Assembly: GCF_947495705.1 (NCBI RefSeq)
Contig: NZ_CANLZR010000007.1
Coordinates: 62,001 to 126,000, forward strand
Length of the DNA: 64,000 nt
From: an uncultured Phycicoccus sp.
Lineage (GTDB): Bacteria > Actinomycetota > Actinomycetes > Actinomycetales > Dermatophilaceae
Direction of reading: 5' to 3'
Shown here: piece by piece, positions 19,501 to 27,456 of the stretch
Position numbering within the stretch: the first letter of the stretch is position 1
Layout of the letters: each line of letters begins with the position of its first letter
Notes under the pieces: generated by a model
What the model was told of the DNA's origin: nothing
Databases searched by the model: none
Seen by the model: the letters and a program-made list of their open reading frames with translations, nothing else
Program-made: the position numbers and the translations under genes

Positions 19501-19696
19501 GGTGTCGGACCTGGCGAACGGAGAACTGGCGTTCGCGACGACCGGCGGCCACCTGGACCACGTGGCGTCGAGGATCGACGAGCTGCGGCGTGCCGTCGTC
19601 AGTGGCCGACTGGTCGTACCGTGCGTTCCTTCCCGCCTGACCGGCGCCGCGGTCGCGGCCGCAGCCGCCGGTCCGAAGTGCCCGGAGGCTCGATGA
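16568..19696 (+). CDS. SARP/BTAD transcriptional activator fused to nSTAND-type NTPase, TM helix and extracytoplasmic BMP (PnrA/Med-like) ligand-binding domain
   Basis: SARP HTH RRIFARLYGAVSIEVDGRALDLGPPRQRALLALLIAQAGRVVPSEHLLAALWGE; BTAD; YKGLRPFAESDAHDFFGRRDL; Walker A GPSGGGKSS; Walker B VLVLDQLEDIL; TM LVLLGTTGIALVVALTAAALLAG; FADQEPAFLAGAAAALTTRTGRVAFIGGVDFAVLHRFEAGFVAGVAAV...GADVVYLAAGAAQSGGLQA...WAIGADEDAYY. Longer upstream start (16448) possible. Confidence 0.88.
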   Translation: MRRIFARLYGAVSIEVDGRALDLGPPRQRALLALLIAQAGRVVPSEHLLAALWGEVPPRTAAHAVQVYVSDLRRRLCEACGQPLVLTQRPGYLLDLSRDEVDLLVVEDSLRHALSLEADDSPGAGLARLRPLLALMDADPLADVREEAVRRELAPRLARVRTEAWMLAARCALRSGDLDTACSVAERCLAENPYDEEAHAVFVEATYRQGRPAEALRSLAGVRRLLADELGVDPSPRLVGLHERILVHDPSLRVPADRQALRNPYKGLRPFAESDAHDFFGRRDLARQLVDRLAQGARLVIVVGPSGGGKSSLLAAGVIPLLRRTRLNGLDRSAVVIPPRTMTTEAALRAAVVRERKKTRPVVLVLDQLEDILEGGDCDGVLSWLAQEVRDGGPLRVVAALRADRYDRPLQHRAFAEVFIDGVVNLVPMTPAELEEAVRSPATGVGRDVEPALLAELIGDTVAQPAVLPLLQFALTDLFDRETGSTLTLATHRQLGGVRAALARRADGLRDELGPEREQVLERVLLRLTDVDDTGRAHRRVVRIEEVAAAFPDASEVAAVLGRLNDLRLITYDRDAAGGGVIELSHDALLHAWPWFRELIDRHRTDIRRHRAFTTALEAWESTGRDPDYLLTEARLGEVESWEATGAIALTPRERAFLEAGQEAAARRASYEREQERRRLTLERRSRSRLVLLGTTGIALVVALTAAALLAGREPPHVALVLHDAGSIELAIERGVDEVARTTTLTREKLVVDRGATRELLRLTADGSVDLVLSAALDVDYEGLARQRAGTHFMLVEREATGPNVTVLAFADQEPAFLAGAAAALTTRTGRVAFIGGVDFAVLHRFEAGFVAGVAAVDPLVSVDVRYLTAPPDYAGFVDPVHSSTATRRALADGADVVYLAAGAAQSGGLQALVDLAERSDRPLWAIGADEDAYYDTRWQTTPGARDHVLASTVKRFDQATRSALEAYLGPGLGSGQRVSDLANGELAFATTGGHLDHVASRIDELRRAVVSGRLVVPCVPSRLTGAAVAAAAAGPKCPEAR

Positions 19697-19814
19697 GGCC
19701 GGGGTGGATGGTGGCGACGGCGTCGAGGGCACGACGCGCGTCGTCTGCATCGAGGCGCTCCTCGGACGACGTCATGGCCGCGCCGTACGCCCAGGCGGAT
19801 CGACGAGTCCGGCC

Positions 19815-20282
19815 GTGACGGTCACCTTGCGCGAGATCACCGCGGCCAATCTCGGCCCGGTCCTCGAGCTGCGCACCACCCCTGAGCAGGAACGCTTCGT
19901 CAGCACCGTGGCCGATTCGATTGCCGAGGCCGCCGCGAACCCGCATGGGAACCCCTGGAACCGCGCCGTGTACGCCGACGAGGAGCCGGTGGGCTTCGTC
20001 ATGCTGAGCTGGGATGTGGAGCCGCAGCCACCACACATCAACGGGCCCTGGTTCCTGTGGAAGCTCCTCATCGACGTCCGCTACCAGCGCCAAGGCTACG
20101 GGCGAGAGGTGCTGCGCCTCGTCGTGGCGCTGGTGCGCGAGCACGGGGCGACCGAGCTCCTCACCAGCTACGTGCCTGGAAGAGGTGGTCCGGCCGGCTT
20201 CTACGCCCGGCACGGCTTCGTCCCCCGTGGCGACCGCGATCCCGATGGTGAGATCATCCTGCGCCTGGACCTGAGGGCATGA
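19815..20282 (+). CDS. GNAT family N-acetyltransferase (spermine/spermidine acetyltransferase-like)
   Basis: VTLREITAANLGPVLELRTTPEQERFVSTVADSIAEA; LLIDVRYQRQGYGREVLRLVV; GFYARHGFVPRG. Confidence 0.9.
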   Translation: MTVTLREITAANLGPVLELRTTPEQERFVSTVADSIAEAAANPHGNPWNRAVYADEEPVGFVMLSWDVEPQPPHINGPWFLWKLLIDVRYQRQGYGREVLRLVVALVREHGATELLTSYVPGRGGPAGFYARHGFVPRGDRDPDGEIILRLDLRA

Positions 20283-20405
20283 TGGGCGCCGGAGCGCGAT
20301 GCTGCCGGAGTGCCTCCATCGACGGCAGACGGTTTCGATCCGGACCCCGCTGGGCAGTATGAGTGCAGGTCCGGCCCGCGTGGCGACGAGGAAGGTGGCC
20401 CACCG

Positions 20406-21101
20406 ATGGCGCAGCCTGCTCCCTGCGGGGCCCATGTCGTCCTCGTTCCCGGTCTGGGTCTCGACGCCCGCGCGTGGGCCCCCGTTTTTGAACGCCTGCC
20501 GGACGCCACCGTCCTCCCCCTGCCGTCCATGGGAGGCCGCGCCTCACCCGGGACCGACCTGGCCGTCGACGCCCAGAGCCGGCGGCTCGGCGCGTGCCTG
20601 CCCACAGGTGCGCCCCTCGTCCTCGTGGGCCATTCCGCGAGCTGCCCGGTCGTGGTCGACACGGCCTGCCGCGTCCCCGAGGTCGCGGGGCTCGTCCTCG
20701 TCGCCCCCGTGACCGACACCAGGGCACGCACCTGGCCCCGGATGGTCACCCAATGGCTGCGGACGGCCCCGCACGAGCGGCTCTGGGAGGTCCCGGTCCT
20801 CACCCCGCAGTACCGGGCGACCGGCCTCTCGTCGATGTCCCGCGGGATGAACCAGGTGCGGCGGTACCGCACCGATGTCGGCCTCTCGGCCGTGACCGCT
20901 CCCACCCACGTGATCCGGGGGAGCCGGGACCGCATCGCCTCCGAGGACTGGTGTGCCCTGCTGGCCCGACGCCCGCCGGTCGACCTGGTGACGGTCCCGG
21001 ATGCCGCGCACATGGTGCCGCTCACCCACCCCCTGGTCGTCGTCGAGTCGGTCGAGCGGCTCCGCGACGGCGCCGCGGACGACCGCCATCCTGGCCCGTG
21101 A
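20406..21101 (+). CDS. Alpha/beta hydrolase
   Basis: VVLVPGLGLDARAWAPVFERLP; LVLVGHSASCPVV nucleophile elbow; C-term DAAHMVPLTHP. Confidence 0.88.
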   Translation: MAQPAPCGAHVVLVPGLGLDARAWAPVFERLPDATVLPLPSMGGRASPGTDLAVDAQSRRLGACLPTGAPLVLVGHSASCPVVVDTACRVPEVAGLVLVAPVTDTRARTWPRMVTQWLRTAPHERLWEVPVLTPQYRATGLSSMSRGMNQVRRYRTDVGLSAVTAPTHVIRGSRDRIASEDWCALLARRPPVDLVTVPDAAHMVPLTHPLVVVESVERLRDGAADDRHPGP

Positions 21102-21288
21102 CGTCGAGCAGACCACTCGTGCGTCATCGCCGGCGCACCCCGCGGGGCCCGGCCGGCCGGACCGGGGGCTCCGGGCGCTGAAGCGCCTGGTCGTCGGACC
21201 CCTCGAGAAGGCACGCCGGGTTCGGCTCGCCGACATCCGATCTGTCCGAAACGGCTCGATCGGGTCCACGGGACGGTATACCGGACGA

Positions 21289-22275
21289 GTGGACTGGTAC
21301 CTCGACCGCGTCGAGCACGTCAGCGAGCTGCGGCATGAGGTCGTGCGGCACCTCGCTCGGCATGCGGTGCCCGGCAGCGACGAGGCCGTGGCCGACGCCG
21401 AGCTCGTGGTCTCGGAAGCCGTAGGAAACTCCTTCCGGCACACCGGAGGTCCGACCTGGGTATCGTTGTCCTGGACCTCAGAGGTGCCCGTGCTCAGGGT
21501 CTACGACATCGGTCCGGGATTCGAGGTCCCGCAGGGCGAGCTCGCGCTCGCGCTCGCCCCGGACCCCGACCAGGAGTCCGGCCGGGGGCTGCTCATCATG
21601 CGGATGCTCGCTCCCGAGGTCAGCGCCTCCCTGCGCAAGCACGCAGGGGCGGTGTTGTCGGTCCAGCTGCCCGTGCGGCGCCGCCCGGCCGTGAGCATCG
21701 ACCCGCCCAGACGCCGTACCGGCGCCCTCCCCCGCCTCGACGAGGCCCGGGCCGAGGGCGCCTTCGGGAAGGAGTCGTTCCTGCGCGCCCTCGTGGTCCA
21801 GCTGTCGCAGGCGGTCGAGGACCAGCACGGTCCGGATGCCGCCGAGGTGGCGGTCGCCCAGGTCGGCACGGACGTGGGCAGCCAGATGGAGATGGAGTTC
21901 CGCCAGGCCGAGCAGGTCGTGGGCCGGATGTCCCCCGAGCAGCTCGGGCGCTGCTACGTCCGCCTGAAGCATGCCATCGACGGCGGCTTCCGGGTCGTCG
22001 AGGCCACCCCCGAGCGCATCGTCCTCGAGAACACGCGCTGCCCCTTCGGCGACACCGTCCGACGCGCCCCCGCACTGTGCCGGATGACGTCGAGCGTGTT
22101 CGGCGGCATCGCGGCCCGCAACAGCGACAGCGGTGCGTCCGTACTGCTGGAAGAGCGCATCGCCGTCGGCGACCCGGGCTGCCGCGTCGTCGTCTACCTC
22201 GGGGACGTCCCCGCCGAGGTCGAGCCGTTCGCGCACCGCTACGCGCCGGCGGTCGACACCGACCCCGGGCTCTGA
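21289..22275 (+). CDS. HATPase_c (RsbW-like) ATP-binding protein with C-terminal methanogen output domain 1 (MetOD1)-like region
   Basis: VSEAVGNSFRHTGG (N box), VYDIGPGFEVP, GRGLLIMRMLAPEV; C-term RIVLENTRCPFGDTVRRAPALCRMTSSVFGGIAARNSDSGASVLLEERIAVGDPGCRVVVYL. Confidence 0.8.
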   Translation: MDWYLDRVEHVSELRHEVVRHLARHAVPGSDEAVADAELVVSEAVGNSFRHTGGPTWVSLSWTSEVPVLRVYDIGPGFEVPQGELALALAPDPDQESGRGLLIMRMLAPEVSASLRKHAGAVLSVQLPVRRRPAVSIDPPRRRTGALPRLDEARAEGAFGKESFLRALVVQLSQAVEDQHGPDAAEVAVAQVGTDVGSQMEMEFRQAEQVVGRMSPEQLGRCYVRLKHAIDGGFRVVEATPERIVLENTRCPFGDTVRRAPALCRMTSSVFGGIAARNSDSGASVLLEERIAVGDPGCRVVVYLGDVPAEVEPFAHRYAPAVDTDPGL

Positions 22276-22314
22276 CGGGGTCGGGCCTCGTCGGGCCGGC
22301 CCGTCGCGGGTTGG

Positions 22315-22788
22315 TCAGTCCCCCAGCTGCACGGTCTCGTCGGCCGGGGCCACCGTGTCGACATCGGCAGGGCACGCGGCATCCTCGATCTCGGTCTCCC
22401 CCGTGCCGCCGGCGATGCGGTACCGCAGGCAGAGCCGGGCCGAGAAGCCCTCGTACGACAGGCCGCCCCCCGCCTCCGCGCCGGCGGTGACCGCGCCCTG
22501 GACCACGACCCCGTCACCGCCGGTCGTCGCGGTGAGCGGCAGGTCCGGCAGGGCCTCGCGGACGGCCTCCAGCTGTGCGTCCCCGGTGCTGCCACGGGCG
22601 GCGGCCTGCAGGTCCGTCCGCAGCGCCTCGGCCTTGGCCCGCACGGCCGTCACGGCGTCCTCCCGCGCCGCCGACCCGGGGCCGGAGCACCCGCCCAGCC
22701 CGAGCCCCACGAGGATGGCTGCGGCGGCCCCGAGCCGGGTGACCGTGCCCGGTGGGCGGTCACGGCCCCGCCGGGGCGTCCGCCGCAC
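22315..22788 (-). CDS. Putative lipoprotein
   Basis: LGAAAAILVGLGLGGCSGPGS lipobox; start overlaps stop of upstream gene by 1 nt. Confidence 0.75.
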   Translation of the reverse strand: MRRTPRRGRDRPPGTVTRLGAAAAILVGLGLGGCSGPGSAAREDAVTAVRAKAEALRTDLQAAARGSTGDAQLEAVREALPDLPLTATTGGDGVVVQGAVTAGAEAGGGLSYEGFSARLCLRYRIAGGTGETEIEDAACPADVDTVAPADETVQLGD

Positions 22789-25700
22789 TAGAGCCCCATC
22801 TGGCGCAGCGTCGTGTTCATCGACGTCGCATAGTGGGCGTACCCGTCGACCTTCGGGTGGAACGACTGCTGCGACGGCTGCGCACCCTCGCCCGAGGAGG
22901 GCAGCGTGGCCTCGCCGGCCGTCCGGTTCCACGAGGCGACGATGCCGTGGATCGTCTCGGGGTTCCCGCACACGGCCTCACCCGCGAACGGCGCCGACGG
23001 GTTCGAGAACCACACGTAGGTCGTCCCCGCCGCCGCGTTGGCCCGGTCGACGGCCTCCTGCATGTGGACCAGGAGCAGCTCGCCCATCTCGTTGAGCCAC
23101 GGCGCCTCGCCGGTACCGACCCCCGGCACGCACTGACCCTCCCCCTCGAAGAGCGGCGGGTAGCCCATGAGGAGGACCTTGGCGTTCGGCGCCTTCTTGC
23201 GGACCTCGGCGAGCACCGTCACGATCGAGTCCTCCACCTTGCCGCGGATCAGCTCGGGGATCTCCTCGCCCGCGGGCACCGAGCTGCCCGGCAGCTGGGC
23301 GTCCTGACACTTCTTGAGTCCGGCGAAGATGATGCACTCGGCGATGACGTCACCGAACCGCGAGTCGTTGCCGCCGATGGAGAACGTCACGAGCGTCGTG
23401 TCGACGTCGAGGAACCCCTTGTCCAGCTGGGAGAGCTCACCGTACTGCCCGCGGCCGGTCTGGCCCCAGGAGTTGGCCGGCTTCGTCGCCCCGACGGTGT
23501 GGAACGGCAGCAGCTGCTCGGTCTGGGCGCCGGAGCAGGCGATGAGGTGGTGCTCCACCTGCGAGCTGCGGGCGTCGCTGAGCGAGCCGATGGTGCCCGT
23601 GGTCCCGGCGATGGTCGCGCGGCGCGACCAGGTCTGCGTCGAGCGGTGACACGCGTTGCGCGCCTCCGGGTCGTTGCCGTTGTTGTCGCTCTCGTTGTAG
23701 TAGTTCACCCCTCCGTCGGCCGACCCGCCCTCCCCGGAGGAGTACGAGTCACCCATCGACACCACGATGTTGGACGGCTTCGCCGACAGCGGCTGGAAGG
23801 CCACCGCGTCCCACGCGATGTCCTCGTTCTCGATCGGTGAGCTGCCGTCGTCGCCGTCGTAGGTGTTGCTCACCAGGCGCACCTTCGGGGTGCCGTTGAA
23901 CGGGAACGACCCGAGCGAGACCCACTTGTTGTTCATGACCCGCTGGAGCACGACCCGGGTCCGGGTGCCGTTGCCGAGGTCCACCTCGTACCGGGCCTGC
24001 TGGGTGTGGGCGCCGTGGTCGGGCATGTGGACGAAGACCCGGGCCCACTGCGTGAGCGAGCGGTTGAGGGTCCAGGTGCCGGTGATGTCCATCGAGCCGC
24101 CGCGCAGGTCGGCGGTGCGGGTGTGGGTGTACCAGAAGTGCCCGCTGAACCCGGCGCCCAGTTGGTGCAGGTCGGTCTTGGACGGGTACTCGCCGTTGCC
24201 GTCCGCCGCGAAGGTGAGCGAGAACGTGCCCTGGTTGGTGTGCGGGCGCGAGCACCCTGGTCTCACGATCGGCGCCGAGTCGGCCTGGTCGTCGATGACC
24301 AGCGCCCCGGCCGGGAGCCCACCGAGGGCGCAGTTCGGCGGGTACGCCGTGCCGTCCTCCTGGTAGGCGTAGCCCTCGCTGAAGCGCAGCAGCGCGTTGC
24401 CGCAGCTGTAGCTGCAGTCCGACTTCCACGTGCTCGGGATGTGTGACCAGCACCTGAGGTCGTACTGGCCCGCGGCGTTCTTGTGCGCGCAGGGGCCGGC
24501 CGGCTCACCGACGACGGCGGGGTCGTTCGGGGTGTACTTGGCCCCGGGCTCGCAGTCGTTGGCGCTCGTGCAGAACTGGGTGACCGGCGGCTTGACGGCG
24601 GCCCGGTTGGCGGGGCCCGTCGTCGCGTCGCCGTTCCACCAGGCGGCCCGGTAGCCGGCCACCAGCGTCCCGGGGGACTCGAGGATCTCGACCGGGTGAC
24701 CGGCCCAGCCCATGACCTTCTCGGGGTAGGGCCACTGCTGGGGGTTGCGGGCGTCCTCGTAGGTGTACTCGAGGAAGGGTGCGCGGTTGGCGGGGTACTT
24801 CGGGTTGACCGGGTTGTTCAGCCAGCCGACCCCCCAGGCGCCGTTGTAGCTCGAGGCCGAGGACTGCGGGTAGAAGCCCGAGTTGTACGCCCACACCGCG
24901 TAGAACCAGTTCTCGATCTTGTTGACGTCCCCGTTGTTGATCGTCAGGCCCGCGTTGCGGGTCTGGTTCCACTTGTCCTGGAGGATCCGCAGGCCACCGG
25001 CGACGTTGGCGGCGAAGTCCAGCGCGGCCGCGCGCTGGCTGTCGTACGGCAGCGCCGTCTCACCGGGCTTGGTGCGCCCGGCGAGGCGCATGCCGTCGGT
25101 GATCTGGGTGACCCCGTAGCCGCAGTCGGCCTGCGTGAAGTCGATGTCCCAGTCGTTGGCCGAGGACGCGTCGTAGATCTCGAGGCCGTAGTAGTTGCCG
25201 ATCAGGGGGTTGCCCGTCACGCCGGGGACGACGCTGCCGGGCGCCATCCACATGTTCGACTCCTGGGCGATGACGCCGAGGAAGACCTGCGAGGGCACGT
25301 AACCGCCCCCGGACAGCGCCCGCGAGGGAAAGAGCCCCTGCGGGGTGTACGCCGGCATGCCGAGGTTCTTCCAGTTCGACGGGCGGGAGGTGGTCAGCAC
25401 GCCGCGCACCGCCTGGTTGACGGCCCACTCGACCTGGCGCGGCTTGGGCTGCATCGTCTGGTTGCGGACGTCGTTGCGCGCCACCGAGCAGTACCGCTCG
25501 TCCTCGACCGGGTTCGTCGGGGAGCCGGCCGCCGCCACCCGGGCGTCATCGCCGGCCGCAGGCCGCGCGCGCAGGCTCGGGTGCACGTCGGCCGCCGCCT
25601 CCGTCGTCCCCGACGACGGGGTGACGACGAAGGCCGGGTGCGCGCCGGTCGCCCGGACCGTGGTGCGGATCTCCACCGGTCGCTGCAGCTGCGTCGGGTC

Positions 25701-26822
25701 GTCCCCCGTCCCGCTGGGGCTCAGCCCGGAGGCTCGGACCGACTCGATGGCCAGCGCGCCCCGCGTCGAGACGGTGGTGCGTGAGGTGCTGCCCTCGAGG
25801 GCGGTGACCGTGGGCGGCAGCGCCCGCTGCACGGCCACCGGTCCGGTGAGGAACACCTCGCCTCCCGGGGTCCGGGTGATCCCCACCTTGTCGAGCGGGC
25901 CGCTGGCCAGCGTCTCCGCGGTCACCCGGCGGCCGGCGAGGGCAGCGGCCGGCACCCGGTGGTACGTCGCGGTGGCATCGGCGCGGTCGAGGAAGACGAC
26001 GCCGCCGTCCGCGTCGGGCGTGAGCCGGAACGGCGCGTTCTCGCCGATGGCCACGAGGCGGCGGGTCCCGGTGGTGTCAAGGGTGACCAGGGCGTTGGCG
26101 TCGGCGGCGACGATCCGCTCCCCCACCGGGACGGCCGAGGTCAGCTCGCCCGGCACCGTGATGGGCTTGCGGACGGTGCCCTTCGTCGCGTCGATCCGCA
26201 CCACGCGGGTCTGGCCGCCGTCGTCGCCCTCGCGGAACTGGGTGACCACGGCATCGTCGCCGGTGCCGCAGGCAGGCGAGAAGTAGGCGAGGGTGCTCGT
26301 CAGCGGGAGCTTGGTCACCGCTCCGTCGCGGACCCGGACGACCGCCACGAACCCGCCCCGGTCGAACAGCTCGGCCTTGTTCGTCGCGACCCGCGGGGCG
26401 TAGGCGACGACGACCGAGCGGCCGTCCCCGGTCATGCACGCGTTGCCGATCCACGCGTCCGCCTCGACCCCGGGCTCCGCCAGCGTCGCCAGGGTGCGCC
26501 AGGCGTACCCGTCCTCGGCGCGAGCCGCCAGGACGTGCAGCCCCTTGCCGTCGCCGGACGTCGTCCACGCCGTGTCCTCGGAGCGGCGGTGACCCTTGCC
26601 CAGCACCGTGTCGCGCTGGTCCGCGGGCACCTCGACCCGGCCTTCCGTGGGCACCGGACGAGGACGCTCGGCCACCACCGCCCCCCGAGGAGCTGTGCGT
26701 TCTCGCGGGTCGGCCGCGGCAGGGGTGGCCGATGCGGCTCCCTGACCGGCCACCACGCTCGAGAGCAGGAGAGATGCCGCAGCGGCGGCGAGCACGAGAC
26801 GGGGATGCGGGGCGGCGCGCAT
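22788..26822 (-). CDS. Large secreted multidomain protein: propeller-like N-term, lysozyme-like domain, golvesin C-terminal-like domain, SGNH/GDSL hydrolase
   Basis: Signal MRAAPHPRLVLAAAAASLLLSSVVAGQGAASA; VFLGVIAQESNMW...DCGYGVTQITDGM; GSMDITGTWTLNRSLTQWARVFVHMPDHGAHTQQARYEVDLGNG; VSMGDSYSSGEGG...FSIGGNDSRFGD...FHPKVDGYAHYA. Confidence 0.85.
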   Translation of the reverse strand: MRAAPHPRLVLAAAAASLLLSSVVAGQGAASATPAAADPRERTAPRGAVVAERPRPVPTEGRVEVPADQRDTVLGKGHRRSEDTAWTTSGDGKGLHVLAARAEDGYAWRTLATLAEPGVEADAWIGNACMTGDGRSVVVAYAPRVATNKAELFDRGGFVAVVRVRDGAVTKLPLTSTLAYFSPACGTGDDAVVTQFREGDDGGQTRVVRIDATKGTVRKPITVPGELTSAVPVGERIVAADANALVTLDTTGTRRLVAIGENAPFRLTPDADGGVVFLDRADATATYHRVPAAALAGRRVTAETLASGPLDKVGITRTPGGEVFLTGPVAVQRALPPTVTALEGSTSRTTVSTRGALAIESVRASGLSPSGTGDDPTQLQRPVEIRTTVRATGAHPAFVVTPSSGTTEAAADVHPSLRARPAAGDDARVAAAGSPTNPVEDERYCSVARNDVRNQTMQPKPRQVEWAVNQAVRGVLTTSRPSNWKNLGMPAYTPQGLFPSRALSGGGYVPSQVFLGVIAQESNMWMAPGSVVPGVTGNPLIGNYYGLEIYDASSANDWDIDFTQADCGYGVTQITDGMRLAGRTKPGETALPYDSQRAAALDFAANVAGGLRILQDKWNQTRNAGLTINNGDVNKIENWFYAVWAYNSGFYPQSSASSYNGAWGVGWLNNPVNPKYPANRAPFLEYTYEDARNPQQWPYPEKVMGWAGHPVEILESPGTLVAGYRAAWWNGDATTGPANRAAVKPPVTQFCTSANDCEPGAKYTPNDPAVVGEPAGPCAHKNAAGQYDLRCWSHIPSTWKSDCSYSCGNALLRFSEGYAYQEDGTAYPPNCALGGLPAGALVIDDQADSAPIVRPGCSRPHTNQGTFSLTFAADGNGEYPSKTDLHQLGAGFSGHFWYTHTRTADLRGGSMDITGTWTLNRSLTQWARVFVHMPDHGAHTQQARYEVDLGNGTRTRVVLQRVMNNKWVSLGSFPFNGTPKVRLVSNTYDGDDGSSPIENEDIAWDAVAFQPLSAKPSNIVVSMGDSYSSGEGGSADGGVNYYNESDNNGNDPEARNACHRSTQTWSRRATIAGTTGTIGSLSDARSSQVEHHLIACSGAQTEQLLPFHTVGATKPANSWGQTGRGQYGELSQLDKGFLDVDTTLVTFSIGGNDSRFGDVIAECIIFAGLKKCQDAQLPGSSVPAGEEIPELIRGKVEDSIVTVLAEVRKKAPNAKVLLMGYPPLFEGEGQCVPGVGTGEAPWLNEMGELLLVHMQEAVDRANAAAGTTYVWFSNPSAPFAGEAVCGNPETIHGIVASWNRTAGEATLPSSGEGAQPSQQSFHPKVDGYAHYATSMNTTLRQMGL

Positions 26823-26993
26823 GGCTGACTCTTTCGGTCGGGGCTCGGCGGGTACCGAGGCGGCCAGCGTCGCGAGGTGGGTCCGCCCGGTGGAAGGCTC
26901 GCTGCCGCACCGGCATAAGCCCGGCGGCTCCGGCATAGCCCGCGCCGGCCTGCGGCTCGGCGGGGCTGTCTCCCCTCCCCCTCTCCGTTCAGG

Positions 26994-27386
26994 TCAGGGC
27001 TCGCCGATGTCCGCAGCGATCTCCCAGACATTGCCTGCCGGGTCGGCGAGCGCGGCCGTGCGGCGCCCCCAGGGGCGGTCGACGGGCCCGTTGAGGAACG
27101 ACGCCCCTCGCCCGGACAGTTCCTCGTACGCGGTGTCGACGTCGTCGACCTTGATCGTGAACAGCGCCCGTGCCCCCGTCGCGCCGCCCACCGTTGCCGG
27201 CTCCACCAGGGTCGGGGCGTGGTCGACCTGCAGGAGGTTGACCATGAGGTTCGAGAACTGCACGACGGCGGATGCGTCGTCGGCGAAGACGACCTCGGTA
27301 CCGAGGACGTCGACGTAGAAGACCCTCGCCGCGTCGACATCCTCGACGAACAGGGTCACGACCTCGAGCACGGCGAAGTCGCTCAT
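26994..27386 (-). CDS. VOC family (glyoxalase-like) protein
   Basis: EVVTLFVEDVDAARVFYVDVLGTEVVFADDASAVVQF...FLNGPVDRPWGRRTAALADPAGNVWEI. Confidence 0.92.
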   Translation of the reverse strand: MSDFAVLEVVTLFVEDVDAARVFYVDVLGTEVVFADDASAVVQFSNLMVNLLQVDHAPTLVEPATVGGATGARALFTIKVDDVDTAYEELSGRGASFLNGPVDRPWGRRTAALADPAGNVWEIAADIGEP

Positions 27387-27456
27387 GAAGCCTCCGGTCT
27401 TCTGCCACAGGGCATCGTGGTGGGACGAGGGCCCCGGCGGTTGAACCTCACGCCCC

